From NCBI GenBank assembly GCA_027005175.1, contig JALTMC010000384.1, forward strand, positions 1,194 through 12,247: a DNA stretch of 11,054 nt, written 5' to 3'. How positions within the stretch are numbered: the stretch's first letter is position 1; every line of letters begins with the position of its first letter. Position numbers and translations under genes: made by a program. The notes beneath the pieces were generated by a model. The model was not told where the DNA came from and made no database searches. It saw only the letters and a program-made list of their open reading frames with translations. This document shows positions 1 to 7,143 of the stretch, in pieces. Source of the stretch: Myxococcales bacterium (lineage in GTDB: Bacteria > Myxococcota_C > UBA6777).

Positions 1-2
1 TG

Positions 3-350
3 GGAAGTGTCTTTCGGATCATGGAAGTGAATTATGTCTTGGTTCACAACAAGCGCAAAACCAATATTTACAAGGCAAAGCGGGCGAGTGTTACGGACTC
101 GATGAAGGACCGCCTCAAGGTGTTTCAAAAGGTGCTGAAGCCGGGTGACTATGTCCTGCATGTTTCGGCCCGAGTTCGAGGGTTCAGTCCGATGTTTACG
201 TACCTCAATAGCTATAAGTTACGTGTTGCCAGCCAGATGGGCTTTCGTATCAAGGCTGGACGCCCCTTTTCGATCCGAGCCGTCTTCAAAGATCGGGGTG
301 GTGTACAAATCTCAAAACGCTTTAAGATTATCTTCAAGACTCTTCGGTAA
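3..350 (+). CDS. C-terminal part of an uncharacterised protein, myxobacterial 'dihydrolipoamide acetyltransferase'-like tail (5' partial)
   Basis: The frame is open to the left edge of the window. The first ATG, at 21, has no clear Shine-Dalgarno, so this is probably the end of a longer gene. About 116 codons are visible before TAA at 348-350. The visible protein is basic and strand-rich, with a pattern GDYVLHVSARVRGF, then FTYLNSYKLRV, then KAGRPFSIRAVFKDRGG. From memory this layout (G-x-L-x-V, RG, F-x-Y-L-x-Y, a short acidic or basic turn, V-x-x-x-x-G-G) resembles the C-terminal region of long Myxococcota proteins that databases often label, doubtfully, as dihydrolipoamide acetyltransferase. 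No lipoyl or catalytic motif is visible, so I would not transfer that enzymatic name. It lies 3 bp upstream of the putative lipoprotein gene on the same strand, which suggests co-transcription. Existence of the gene is fairly sure; function is unknown. Confidence 0.6.
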   Translation, partial: GSVFRIMEVNYVLVHNKRKTNIYKAKRASVTDSMKDRLKVFQKVLKPGDYVLHVSARVRGFSPMFTYLNSYKLRVASQMGFRIKAGRPFSIRAVFKDRGGVQISKRFKIIFKTLR

Positions 351-353
351 AGA

Positions 354-1121
354 ATGGAAATGCTCTCTTCTTCTCGTTTCTTGGCTGTGACATTTCGAAT
401 CACGCTCTTTTTGGCTCTCCTGCTGTTGGTTGGCTTGGGTGATGGTTGTACCTCTCTTACAACGGTTGCTGGACATTATCCGAGGTGTATGCGACCAACA
501 TCGTATTATGTGAAGCAGTACTGTTTTGAGATGTCCCCCCAAAAAGTGTTTGAAGCCACAACCTGGGTACTTAAACGATATAGGTTGCCGATAGAAGCGT
601 CCGACGTGAGTACTGGTTCTATCTCAACCAAAGCGATCCATCTTCGCCGATACAGTTGCAATCGAAAGTGGGGCTATGTTGTGGCTCTCAAGGTCTCGGT
701 GAAAGAGTCCAAAGGGCTGCTGTCTCTCAAAGATTTTCCAAAGTGGGTGTTGCAAAACAAAACGCCCCCCTTACCTCCTCGGCCCGTCCGGGAAAAATTT
801 AAGAGTGCAGAGCTTTTTTCCAAGGCATTTGAGAGGTATATGAAGCGGGTCGAAGGTCGGCACAGGGTTCTCAACCGTTATGTCAAGCTGATGAAGTACT
901 GGCAAGGGTGCAATGTAAAGAAGGCCAAACGCCGCACGTTGGTGACGATTAAGGCGGATGTTGTAGGATATCCGATCGATTCTTATGGTGCCCTTAATTT
1001 AAAAAAACCGAAGAAGATCAAGACAGATCGAACGTTTGAGTATGCGACGTTACGCGAGATAGGGAAGCGTTTGGGGCGTGTTCGGTTTATGCCTCGAATT
1101 CTGGGTCGGATGAGAAGGTAG
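354..1121 (+). CDS. Putative lipoprotein of unknown function
   Basis: A 255-residue basic protein starts at ATG 354, 3 bp after the preceding stop. A second ATG at 360 is equally possible, and neither has a strong Shine-Dalgarno. Residues 1-31 look like a signal peptide: polar start with Arg8 and Arg15, a hydrophobic core LFLALLLLVGL, then Gly-Asp-Gly before Cys32. The sequence before Cys32 is not a textbook lipobox (Asp at -2, Gly at -3), so lipidation is likely but unproven. The mature part carries several cysteines and many Lys/Arg residues, and ends in a strongly basic tail rich in Arg and Met. I recognise no domain. Envelope location is inferred from the N-terminus only. The gene is convergent with the AMMECR1-family gene and the two coding ends overlap by 35 bp (1087-1121). 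Confidence 0.65.
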   Translation: MEMLSSSRFLAVTFRITLFLALLLLVGLGDGCTSLTTVAGHYPRCMRPTSYYVKQYCFEMSPQKVFEATTWVLKRYRLPIEASDVSTGSISTKAIHLRRYSCNRKWGYVVALKVSVKESKGLLSLKDFPKWVLQNKTPPLPPRPVREKFKSAELFSKAFERYMKRVEGRHRVLNRYVKLMKYWQGCNVKKAKRRTLVTIKADVVGYPIDSYGALNLKKPKKIKTDRTFEYATLREIGKRLGRVRFMPRILGRMRR

Positions 1122-1716
1122 AGTCTGAGAAGACAATCGCTTGAAAGTGTGCCAGATGTGTCTCTTCCTCCCTCCAGGCTTCCGGTGGGAGGGAGGCTTT
1201 GATGCAGGTGTGTTGCAAAAACTCTTCTGCGTTCCAGTTGTATTTCGTGGCAACTTGTGGAAGCAACACTCCCCTGTGTGTCAGGTCTTCTACGATCAAT
1301 CCATCCCTACCAACAACCACATCATCAGGACCTGAGATCACAGTGGGCTTTGTCAGTACACTGATCTCACATTGGAGAGACTCTAACTCTTCCGAGCGAA
1401 GTGGAGGAAATCTCGGGTCACGTGTGGCTGCGTTGCGGGCCATATGTTGGACATTTTGCCACAGAGATACCTCGCTTTGGAAAGAGCCAATACATCCGCG
1501 TAATTTGTCATCAACATAGAGAGACACAAAGGCTCCCAAATGCTTGTGCAACACACTCTCTTCTGGCAATTCGCTCTCATGAGTAGGGGAGTGCTTTTTT
1601 AGAAACAAGGTCCATGTTGGAGCCGTTTGGTTCTCCAATTGAGCCTCAATGGCATCATGTGCCAACGCAAGCAACAACTTTTGTTCGGTTGGCGTGAGTA
1701 TCGATGGAGTATCCAT
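1087..1716 (-). CDS. amrA: AMMECR1-family protein (AmmeMemoRadiSam system protein A)
   Basis: The protein has the AMMECR1 signature LRGCIGS at about residue 72, preceded by GAFVSLYVD and followed by the usual region with DPRF, EISVL and a C-terminal segment GVLLPQVA...EEFLQHTC.KA. Length is about 209 residues, normal for the family. In bacteria and archaea this family often occurs with a MEMO-like protein and a radical SAM protein (the AmmeMemoRadiSam set); neither partner is in this window. The biochemical role is not settled, and a role in modifying or cleaving small molecules or proteins should not be assumed. I prefer ATG 1716, which has GTGAG seven bases upstream; GTG at 1728 would add four residues and has no upstream Shine-Dalgarno. 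The gene begins 38 bp after the Nudix gene and is probably the last gene of the run. Its 3' end overlaps the convergent lipoprotein gene by 35 bp. Confidence 0.88.
   Translation of the reverse strand: MDTPSILTPTEQKLLLALAHDAIEAQLENQTAPTWTLFLKKHSPTHESELPEESVLHKHLGAFVSLYVDDKLRGCIGSFQSEVSLWQNVQHMARNAATRDPRFPPLRSEELESLQCEISVLTKPTVISGPDDVVVGRDGLIVEDLTHRGVLLPQVATKYNWNAEEFLQHTCIKASLPPEAWREEETHLAHFQAIVFSDSTFSSDPEFEA
1167..1196 (+). terminator. GC-rich inverted repeat, possible weak terminator for the plus-strand genes
   Basis: A perfect 9-bp inverted repeat (cctccctcc at 1167-1175, ggagggagg at 1188-1196) has a 12-base loop. It lies 46 bp after the stop of the plus-strand lipoprotein gene and is followed by only a short run, cttt. 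It sits inside the 3' coding end of the minus-strand AMMECR1-family gene, where it encodes a Pro/Glu/Arg stretch. The missing U-tract makes it a weak intrinsic terminator at best; it may simply be a coding coincidence. Confidence 0.3.
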
Positions 1717-1754
1717 AATTGAACTCACTCGGATGTTTGGCTAGCCCGCACCGC

Positions 1755-2213
1755 TCATGAACTTTCCAACACTTTCTTTGATGTTTGGCTCGGACGGGGT
1801 GGGGGGAATTCCCCTGTGTCACGGTATGCTGTGTAGTCTTTTACTATCTGTGCGTGATCAAAACACAACACAGGAAGCTTGTCGATGGAAAACAACTTTG
1901 CTTCTCGGGCGTCATCAGCCGCCTTTGGAGATCCAGATGCCTGACCCACAAATACTGCAGATGCGACGTGTTGTCGAGGGTCTCGCTGAGGATCGGAGTA
2001 GAGCCCAAGTAGAGTTTCCAATGTGACATCAAGACCTGTTTCTTCTTTGCTCTCACGGATGGCCGCATCTTCGACACTCTCCCCCTCGTCAACAAAACCA
2101 CCAGGAATGGCCCAGCCCAGAGGTGGATTCTTTCGAGAGATGAGGACGATCTTCTTCCCTATTTCGATGATGATATCCACTGCCAACGCAGGATTCTTGT
2201 GCTCTTTCTTCAT
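1755..2213 (-). CDS. Nudix hydrolase, ADP-ribose pyrophosphatase-like
   Basis: A 152-residue single-domain Nudix protein. The Nudix box is complete from about residue 38: G-x5-E-x7-RE-x2-EE-x-G reads as GGFVDEGE, then [11 protein letters not shown], giving the metal-binding REXXEE core. The strand before it (GWAIPGG) and the region after it ([13 protein letters not shown]) resemble the small ADP-ribose pyrophosphatase/NudF-like branch, but substrate specificity cannot be read from the box alone; other nucleoside diphosphate derivatives are possible. The C-terminal tail is rich in Pro, Ser and Lys and looks unstructured. The start codon overlaps the tsaB stop as ATGA (2210-2213), so translation is probably coupled to tsaB. 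A purine run (AGAGAAG) lies just upstream of the start. Confidence 0.9.
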   Translation of the reverse strand: MKKEHKNPALAVDIIIEIGKKIVLISRKNPPLGWAIPGGFVDEGESVEDAAIRESKEETGLDVTLETLLGLYSDPQRDPRQHVASAVFVGQASGSPKAADDAREAKLFSIDKLPVLCFDHAQIVKDYTAYRDTGEFPPPRPSQTSKKVLESS

Positions 2214-3055
2214 CGGTCTTCTCTTGCCTTGATGGGAACTGATCGTATTTTCCCATCGGGGGTGAGGCGGCCTTTTAAGGGAGGTCCTCCGGTGGGGGGA
2301 CCTATGTTGATCTCAGCATCGGAAGGTCGGATATAGATGGGTTGAACCAGATGGGTGGGGGTTTTCTTCCCTTGTATGATCGTCGGCATGGCTAGGCGAG
2401 CCATTTGGCTGGCTGAAATCCGGTGTGCATTTTGAGAATAAGGTAAGTAGATCTGGTGTTGGACTGCTGTTTGAAGCTGGTCACGATACAAGCTGGCTCC
2501 ACTTCCAACAAGCAAGACATCCTCCTCCCACTCTTGTAGGGCTTCTGCAAAAGCGTCAGGAGAGAGCAGCATGTGTGCTGAGAGAGGTTTGGGAGGAAGC
2601 AGAGGCAGAGGATGCTTTGTATGTTTGTTTGAGCCTGTATGGCTCTCTGAGGCGGTCGGGTTTGGAAGTGATCTGCGATAAAATCGGACATAGAGTTCTT
2701 TTTTTCGAGCATCAACACATGTGGCGAGCAAAGAAGGACCGTTGGGTGCGGCTTGTGCCATGGCGTCGAGGGATGAGATGCCATACAAGGGGCGCTCCAA
2801 TGCAAAGCTCAGCCCTTGGGCTGTCGCAAGGCCGACGCGCAATCCTGTAAAGGAGCCAGGTCCAAGTCCGACAACCAGAGCATCAAGGTCTTGTTTGTCC
2901 CAAAGAACAAGCGCAAGTAGATTGTCGATCTCTCCAATCATCCTTTCACTGTGTCGTGTGCCTATTTCAGCGTACAATTCAGCAAGGCATCGATTCTCTT
3001 CGACAAGGGCGAAGGATGCGTGGTGTGACGATGTGTCCAATGCAAGTATTTTCAT
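2210..3055 (-). CDS. tsaB: tRNA N6-threonylcarbamoyladenosine (t6A) biosynthesis protein TsaB
   Basis: TsaB is the ASKHA-fold partner of TsaD in the complex that transfers threonylcarbamoyl to A37 of ANN-decoding tRNAs. The N-terminus [10 protein letters not shown] is the typical phosphate-1 strand, and [13 protein letters not shown] at about residues 65-77 is the hallmark of the family. The start at 3055 is chosen because it gives this canonical N-terminus; the same frame is open another 33 codons upstream but those overlap rseP and look like its shadow. The start lies 11 bp after the rseP stop, with no strong Shine-Dalgarno, so re-initiation after rseP is likely. At about 281 residues it is longer than E. 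coli TsaB (about 231). The excess is a low-complexity Ser/His/Pro-rich linker around residues 130-160 and a Pro/Gly/basic C-terminal tail. Cytoplasmic. Confidence 0.93.
   Translation of the reverse strand: MKILALDTSSHHASFALVEENRCLAELYAEIGTRHSERMIGEIDNLLALVLWDKQDLDALVVGLGPGSFTGLRVGLATAQGLSFALERPLYGISSLDAMAQAAPNGPSLLATCVDARKKELYVRFYRRSLPNPTASESHTGSNKHTKHPLPLLPPKPLSAHMLLSPDAFAEALQEWEEDVLLVGSGASLYRDQLQTAVQHQIYLPYSQNAHRISASQMARLAMPTIIQGKKTPTHLVQPIYIRPSDAEINIGPPTGGPPLKGRLTPDGKIRSVPIKAREDR
2231..2303. repeat. Two inverted repeats in the 3' tail of tsaB
   Basis: A perfect 8-bp inverted repeat (gatgggaa 2231-2238, ttcccatc 2250-2257) is followed by a second one (aggtcc 2282-2287 with ggacct 2298-2303, extendable inward with one wobble pair). 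Both lie in the poorly conserved tail of tsaB, just before the Nudix start. Neither is followed by a U-run on either strand, so they are not intrinsic terminators. They could form RNA hairpins that influence mRNA stability or coupling; no function is demonstrated. Confidence 0.3.
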
Positions 3056-3066
3056 GATTTTTCGTG

Positions 3067-4725
3067 TTAGGATGAGAGGAGTCGTTGGAGGTCGTTGCGG
3101 ATCGCAAAGAGCATCAAAAATAAGATCATCCCGAATCCTACCATGAGTGCCCAATAACGAACTTTGTCAGGTACAGGTTTGCGGATAATGGCCTCGATCA
3201 GGAAGAACATCAGATGTCCACCATCAAGCACAGGGATTGGCAAGAGATTGATCAAACCCAGATTGATGCTAATCAAGATCATCTGTTGGAGGAAGATCTC
3301 CCATCCACTTTTGACAGCTTCTTGAGCGATTTGAAAGATCATGATCGGGCCACCAATGCTGTCTGCTGGTAGCTCTCGGGTGAAGAGCTTGCCAATGGAG
3401 CGGATAATTAACGAGGTAAATCGTGAGGTCTCTTCCCAGGCCCGAGATACGGAGTATTGGAGACGATCTCGAATGGGAATCATCTCACCATTGGAATAGG
3501 GAGTCGCGAGCTGGAGGCCAAGAATAATTCTTGAGTGGCGCTGCTTAAATGGATCAACCCATACTGTGGGTGTGAGCTTGAATTGTCTCTTTATGGTTCG
3601 TCCTCTTCGTTGAAAAACGAGAGTGTATTCTTTGTTGGTTTTCTGTGGAAGAGTTGTTACATCCGAAGCTGTCTGGATCGTGCGCCCGGCGATGGAGACC
3701 ATCCGATCTCCCCTTTGAAGTCCTGTCTTCGCTATCGGGGTTCCAGGATAAACCGAGTAGACGTAGCGTTCGGAAGATTCGATGCCATTGTAATAATAGG
3801 ACGTCTTCCCTTGTTTTTTTTGCTGCGGCTTGACTGTGACAGTTCGGGCTGGCAGGTAGCCTTGCCAGCCCATGATTTCGGTCACAGAGACGATCTTGCG
3901 ACGAAAGGTGTAGCGGTGTGCACTCGCGGGGTTGTTTTTATGCAGGGAGGCAAGCTGATCCCAACGTTTGATGGGCTTTCCGTCGACAGCGGTGATCACA
4001 TCAAAGGTTCGAAGCCCTGCCAGGTATGCTGGAGATGTTGGGTCACTGATCCCTATTTCCGAAGTTCGGTATCCCGCTGTAATTCCAATTAAACCACGGC
4101 GTTTGTTGCTTCCAAGGAGATCTTTTCGATCGTAGCCAAAGGGAGTCACTTTGAGTGTGACTTTTTTGTGTTTGCGGGCCACAACGATGGTGATGGCTCG
4201 CCCCGGTGCGCTTTGGATCAATTTGCGAAGATCACGGAAATAGCGAGTGGATACCCCATCAATCGATAGAATTCGATCACCGGGGAGCAGACCGGAACGA
4301 GACGCCGGGCGACCGGGAAGGACCGTTCCTATTGTGGTGGAGAGTTCTTTGGGTAGGGTGATAAACATACCACTGAAGACAATGACAGGTAGGACCACGA
4401 GGTTGGCAAATGGGCCAGCGAGCACGATGATCGAACGTTGCCAGAGAGGTTTGTTGGGAAAGGCTCGTTTGCGTTTTTGCGGGTCTTGGATGGGACCTTC
4501 GTTTTCCCCTAGCATTTTGACAAAGCCACCAAGAGGAAGCCAGCCCATGCGATACTCTGTCTCGCCGATTCGGAAAGAAAAGATGGTGCCAACAAAGCCA
4601 ATGGAGAAGACATCAACTTGTACGCCAAAGAGTTTTGCGGCGATAAAGTGGCCTAGCTCATGAATTAAAATGAGCAGGCCCAACATCAGTATAAACCCTG
4701 CAATGCCCAGGAAAACTTGTGTCAT
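3067..4725 (-). CDS. rseP: RIP (site-2) metalloprotease RseP family, with extra PDZ-like segments
   Basis: An integral inner-membrane zinc protease of the site-2 family, which cuts transmembrane segments of anti-sigma factors and signal-peptide remnants. The zinc motif HELGH is at residues 22-26 in the first membrane helix, followed by the characteristic GFVKMLGE loop. The third zinc-site motif lies in NLLPIPVLDGGH at residues 493-504 (LDG at 500-502), with final membrane helices after it. Three segments have PDZ-like cores: about 135-160 (GLLPGDRILSIDG), 230-255 (VITAVDGKPI) and 325-350 (GLQRGDRMVSIAGR). The usual number is one or two, and total length (552 aa) exceeds E. coli RseP (450 aa). 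The start is 9 bp after the cdsA stop, indicating co-transcription. The dxr gene often found between these two genes is not there. Confidence 0.95.
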   Translation of the reverse strand: MTQVFLGIAGFILMLGLLILIHELGHFIAAKLFGVQVDVFSIGFVGTIFSFRIGETEYRMGWLPLGGFVKMLGENEGPIQDPQKRKRAFPNKPLWQRSIIVLAGPFANLVVLPVIVFSGMFITLPKELSTTIGTVLPGRPASRSGLLPGDRILSIDGVSTRYFRDLRKLIQSAPGRAITIVVARKHKKVTLKVTPFGYDRKDLLGSNKRRGLIGITAGYRTSEIGISDPTSPAYLAGLRTFDVITAVDGKPIKRWDQLASLHKNNPASAHRYTFRRKIVSVTEIMGWQGYLPARTVTVKPQQKKQGKTSYYYNGIESSERYVYSVYPGTPIAKTGLQRGDRMVSIAGRTIQTASDVTTLPQKTNKEYTLVFQRRGRTIKRQFKLTPTVWVDPFKQRHSRIILGLQLATPYSNGEMIPIRDRLQYSVSRAWEETSRFTSLIIRSIGKLFTRELPADSIGGPIMIFQIAQEAVKSGWEIFLQQMILISINLGLINLLPIPVLDGGHLMFFLIEAIIRKPVPDKVRYWALMVGFGMILFLMLFAIRNDLQRLLSS

Positions 4726-4734
4726 AATACTCGC

Positions 4735-5601
4735 TTATCGTGAAAGGACAATCCAGGATGCATAATAAAATAGGATGGGACCCGTGACCAGCATGGCGTC
4801 GATTCGATCGAGCAGCCCTCCATGTCCTGGCAAAATAGAGCCTGTATCTTTGAGATTGTGGGCTCGCTTGAGCAGAGATTCGAAAAAGTCGCCGAGCTGT
4901 CCGAAGATGGCTACCATGATACCGATGATGATGCAGTCGATGGTTGTGAGTTTGGGGAGGGCCAGGTACTGAATGACAAAAGCTCCCAGTGTGGCTCCCA
5001 CGGTACAGCCGAACAAACCCGCCCATGTTTTGTTGGGGGAGACAGAGGGGTAGAGTTTGGGGCCACCGATCAGCTTTCCAAAGAAGTAGCCACCTGTGTC
5101 GGAGCCAAAGTTTGTGAACAGAACCAAGAATACCCAGCCTGCTCGAAAGGTTTGGCCTCCATCGGGTAAACGAGAGAGCATCACCAAATGTGCACCACAA
5201 ATGCTCAGGAAGAATATCCCAAAGAACGTCGCGTTGAAGTTTTTGGGGATAGGGCTTAGATCCGCTTGGCGTCCTCGGGCAAAGAGTGTTGCCACAAACA
5301 ACCCAAACATACTGAAAAATAGGACGGGAAGAGTTTGAGGTGCTGTGGGGTAGCTGAAGGTTTGGGGAGGCTTCCATAAAGCGACCATCGCACCGAGAGT
5401 TAAGAGCCCCCACAGGAGAGCAAATCGCCTCATACCTGGTGTTTCATCCTGGAGCAGCATATGAAATAGCTCGCTCATCGCGATCCCGAGGGCTAGGAAT
5501 GCGATGGCTCCAAATCCATACCATGGCATCCATCCGACCACATACACTAGGATGGGTATGGCGACAACAGCCGTTAATAGTCGTGTTCCCAAACCCTTCA
5601 T
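4735..5601 (-). CDS. cdsA: Phosphatidate cytidylyltransferase (CDP-diglyceride synthase)
   Basis: CdsA makes CDP-diacylglycerol from phosphatidate and CTP in the inner membrane, the branch point for bacterial phospholipids. The family signature is clear near the C-terminus: SLLKRAHNLKDTGSILPGHGG followed by LLDRID, matching S-x2-KR-x4-KD-x5-PGHGG-x2-DR-x-D. Upstream are SPNKTWAG (cytidylyltransferase loop) and several hydrophobic membrane segments, including two near the N-terminus (about residues 8-40). Length is 288 residues, normal for the family. The ATG at 5601 follows a GGAG box. A 118-bp gap separates it from frr, and it ends 9 bp before rseP. No uppS lies upstream, although many bacteria place that isoprenoid synthase between frr and cdsA. 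Confidence 0.96.
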   Translation of the reverse strand: MKGLGTRLLTAVVAIPILVYVVGWMPWYGFGAIAFLALGIAMSELFHMLLQDETPGMRRFALLWGLLTLGAMVALWKPPQTFSYPTAPQTLPVLFFSMFGLFVATLFARGRQADLSPIPKNFNATFFGIFFLSICGAHLVMLSRLPDGGQTFRAGWVFLVLFTNFGSDTGGYFFGKLIGGPKLYPSVSPNKTWAGLFGCTVGATLGAFVIQYLALPKLTTIDCIIIGIMVAIFGQLGDFFESLLKRAHNLKDTGSILPGHGGLLDRIDAMLVTGPILFYYASWIVLSR

Positions 5602-5719
5602 TCCGGCTCCAATCTTCTGTTGCGTTGCAATTTCTGTAGGATATGCTCTTTCTACAAAGGCAGTGGGGAGGATCGAGCCACAACTGTTGAAGGGCTCATC
5701 GGAGGGCCTCCAAGACCCA

Positions 5720-6277
5720 TCAGAAGTCCATAATCTCTTGTTCTTTTTCTGCTACGATCTGCTCAACAACTTTGATGCCTTCATTGGTGGCATCTTGAAC
5801 ACGTTTGAGGGCTCGATGAAGCTCATCTTCGGTGATCTCTTTGTCTTCTTTTCCCGCTTTGAGCATATCATTGGCTTCGTGACGATGGTTGCGGATGGCG
5901 ACTTTGTATTCTTCACCGATCTTCTTGACCTGTTTTACCAACTCTTTACGTCGCTCCCCTGTGAGTGGGGGAATTGGAATGCGAATGATCTTACCATCGT
6001 TCGATGGAGTCAGCCCGAGACTTGATGCCTGAATCGCACGTTCAACATCAATGAGTTGACTCTTGTCAAAGGGGGCTACGGTGAGCAAACGAGAGTCTCC
6101 CACGGAGATGGTGGCCATCTGTTTGAGAGGTGTAGGCATCCCATAGTAGTCGACTTTTACGTTGTCGAGCAGGGAAGGGCTGGCGCGGCCTGTACGGACG
6201 CGAGAGAGTTCTCTTCGCAGGTTTTCAGTGACTTTACGGTAAGAGTCTTGAAACTCGTTGATGATTTCATTGATCAT
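5720..6277 (-). CDS. frr: Ribosome recycling factor
   Basis: RRF acts with EF-G to split post-termination ribosomes. The sequence is canonical throughout: VRTGRASPSLLD near residue 30, VDYYGMPTPLKQMATISV, then IPIPPLTGERRKELVKQ and the C-terminal helix with QD.TNEGIK. With the start at ATG 6277 the protein has 185 residues, the usual family length. This start has GGGAG nine bases upstream (6287-6291); the longer reading from a TTG at 6301 adds eight lysine/arginine-rich residues and overlaps the pyrH stop, with no ribosome binding site. It lies 20 bp after pyrH, consistent with one transcript. Confidence 0.97.
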   Translation of the reverse strand: MINEIINEFQDSYRKVTENLRRELSRVRTGRASPSLLDNVKVDYYGMPTPLKQMATISVGDSRLLTVAPFDKSQLIDVERAIQASSLGLTPSNDGKIIRIPIPPLTGERRKELVKQVKKIGEEYKVAIRNHRHEANDMLKAGKEDKEITEDELHRALKRVQDATNEGIKVVEQIVAEKEQEIMDF

Positions 6278-6286
6278 CGATCGTTT

Positions 6287-6291
6287 CTCCC
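6287..6291 (-). promoter_or_regulatory. Shine-Dalgarno deciding the frr start
   Basis: GGGAG on the minus strand, nine bases before ATG 6277, supports the 185-residue frr product over the TTG start at 6301. Confidence 0.6.
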
Positions 6292-6297
6292 TTTCTT

Positions 6298-7032
6298 TCA
6301 ACTGTCGCGGTGATCGATCAGCGTTCCTACAGATTCTCCGAGGATCGCGCGTTTCAGATTATCCTCACTTTGGATGTTAAGAACAAGGATTGGGAGTTTA
6401 TATTCGCGACAAAATGAGATACTTGTCGCGTCCATCACACGAAGATTCTGGGTTAAAACATCTAAAAAAGATAAATGCGAAAATCGTTTGGCCTGTGGGT
6501 TCTTTCTGGGGTCAGAGTCGTAAACGCCATCCACATTGGTGGCTTTGATCAGGACATCGGCCTGCATTTGTTCTGCACGCAAAGCCGCTGCGGTGTCTGT
6601 GGTAAAGAAGGGGTGACCTGTACCGCCTCCAAACAGAATGACCTTGCGGGCGTCGAGAGCTTCACGCACGTTGTGGTAGTTGTATCGCTCCACCACTCCT
6701 TCGAGGCTGGTTGCCGCAAACAAGGCGCATGGCACACCTTTTTGTCGCAACACTTCCCTCATGGCGATCCCATTCATCACAGTGGCGAGCATGCCAATGC
6801 TGTCAGCGGCTTCCCTGGGAAACCAAGGCATGTGAGTGCTGGTTTGCTCCCCACGTACAAAGTTACCACCTCCCACAACAAGACCTAGAGCAACACCCAA
6901 TGTGTGCAGATCGGCGATTTGTTCCCCAAGTGTATCGAGCACAGAAGCATCAAATCCGTAGGGTTGCTCCCCTCGTAATGCTTCGCCACTCAGCTTGAGC
7001 AGTATTCGTTTGTAGTGCGTTTTGGATCTCAT
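6298..7032 (-). CDS. pyrH: UMP kinase
   Basis: PyrH phosphorylates UMP to UDP in pyrimidine biosynthesis and belongs to the amino-acid kinase fold. Visible signatures are KRILLKLSGEAL at the N-terminus (phosphate-binding strand), VGGGNFVRG around residues 53-61, MNGIAMREVL, FGGGTGHPFFTTDTAAALRA near residue 134, and TNVDGVYDSDPRKNP in the nucleotide-binding region. Length is 244 residues, typical for the bacterial hexameric enzyme. ATG 7032 is preceded by GAGG and GAG purine boxes. The gene follows the terminator after tsf and lies 20 bp before frr. No promoter sequence close to consensus was recognised in the about 55 bp between that terminator and the start, so expression may rely partly on read-through from tsf. 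Confidence 0.97.
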   Translation of the reverse strand: MRSKTHYKRILLKLSGEALRGEQPYGFDASVLDTLGEQIADLHTLGVALGLVVGGGNFVRGEQTSTHMPWFPREAADSIGMLATVMNGIAMREVLRQKGVPCALFAATSLEGVVERYNYHNVREALDARKVILFGGGTGHPFFTTDTAAALRAEQMQADVLIKATNVDGVYDSDPRKNPQAKRFSHLSFLDVLTQNLRVMDATSISFCREYKLPILVLNIQSEDNLKRAILGESVGTLIDHRDS

Positions 7033-7085
7033 GGCAGCTCGATCCTCATGTCGTGAGTCATCAGCAGTGATTGGCAGTGTGAAGA

Positions 7086-7129
7086 TACAAAAAGAGGGAT
7101 ATACCCATCATACCGGTATATCCCTCTTT
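7086..7129 (-). terminator. Intrinsic terminator after tsf
   Basis: A perfect 15-bp inverted repeat (7091-7105 with 7115-7129) has a 9-base loop. On the minus strand the stem is followed by a run of T residues (7086-7094 region, reading ctttttgtat), the classic layout of a Rho-independent terminator. It starts 14 bp after the tsf stop. On the plus strand the stem is preceded by A residues and followed by little T, so it acts mainly in the minus direction. It separates rpsB-tsf from pyrH and the genes after it. Confidence 0.88.
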
Positions 7130-7143
7130 GTCACAACTGGCAC

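Noticed and set aside
2425-3146. Two long plus-strand open frames opposite tsaB
   Set aside because: They lie antisense to a gene with clear family signatures, have no ribosome binding sites and read as compositionally odd shadows.
3056-3154. A 5' extension of tsaB by 33 codons
   Set aside because: It overlaps the rseP 3' end and lacks TsaB similarity; the canonical MKILALDTS start is at 3055.
4658-5413. A 251-codon minus-strand frame overlapping cdsA and rseP
   Set aside because: It overlaps most of cdsA in a different frame; cdsA has the full family signature, while this frame is rich in Arg, His and Trp, typical of an out-of-frame reading.
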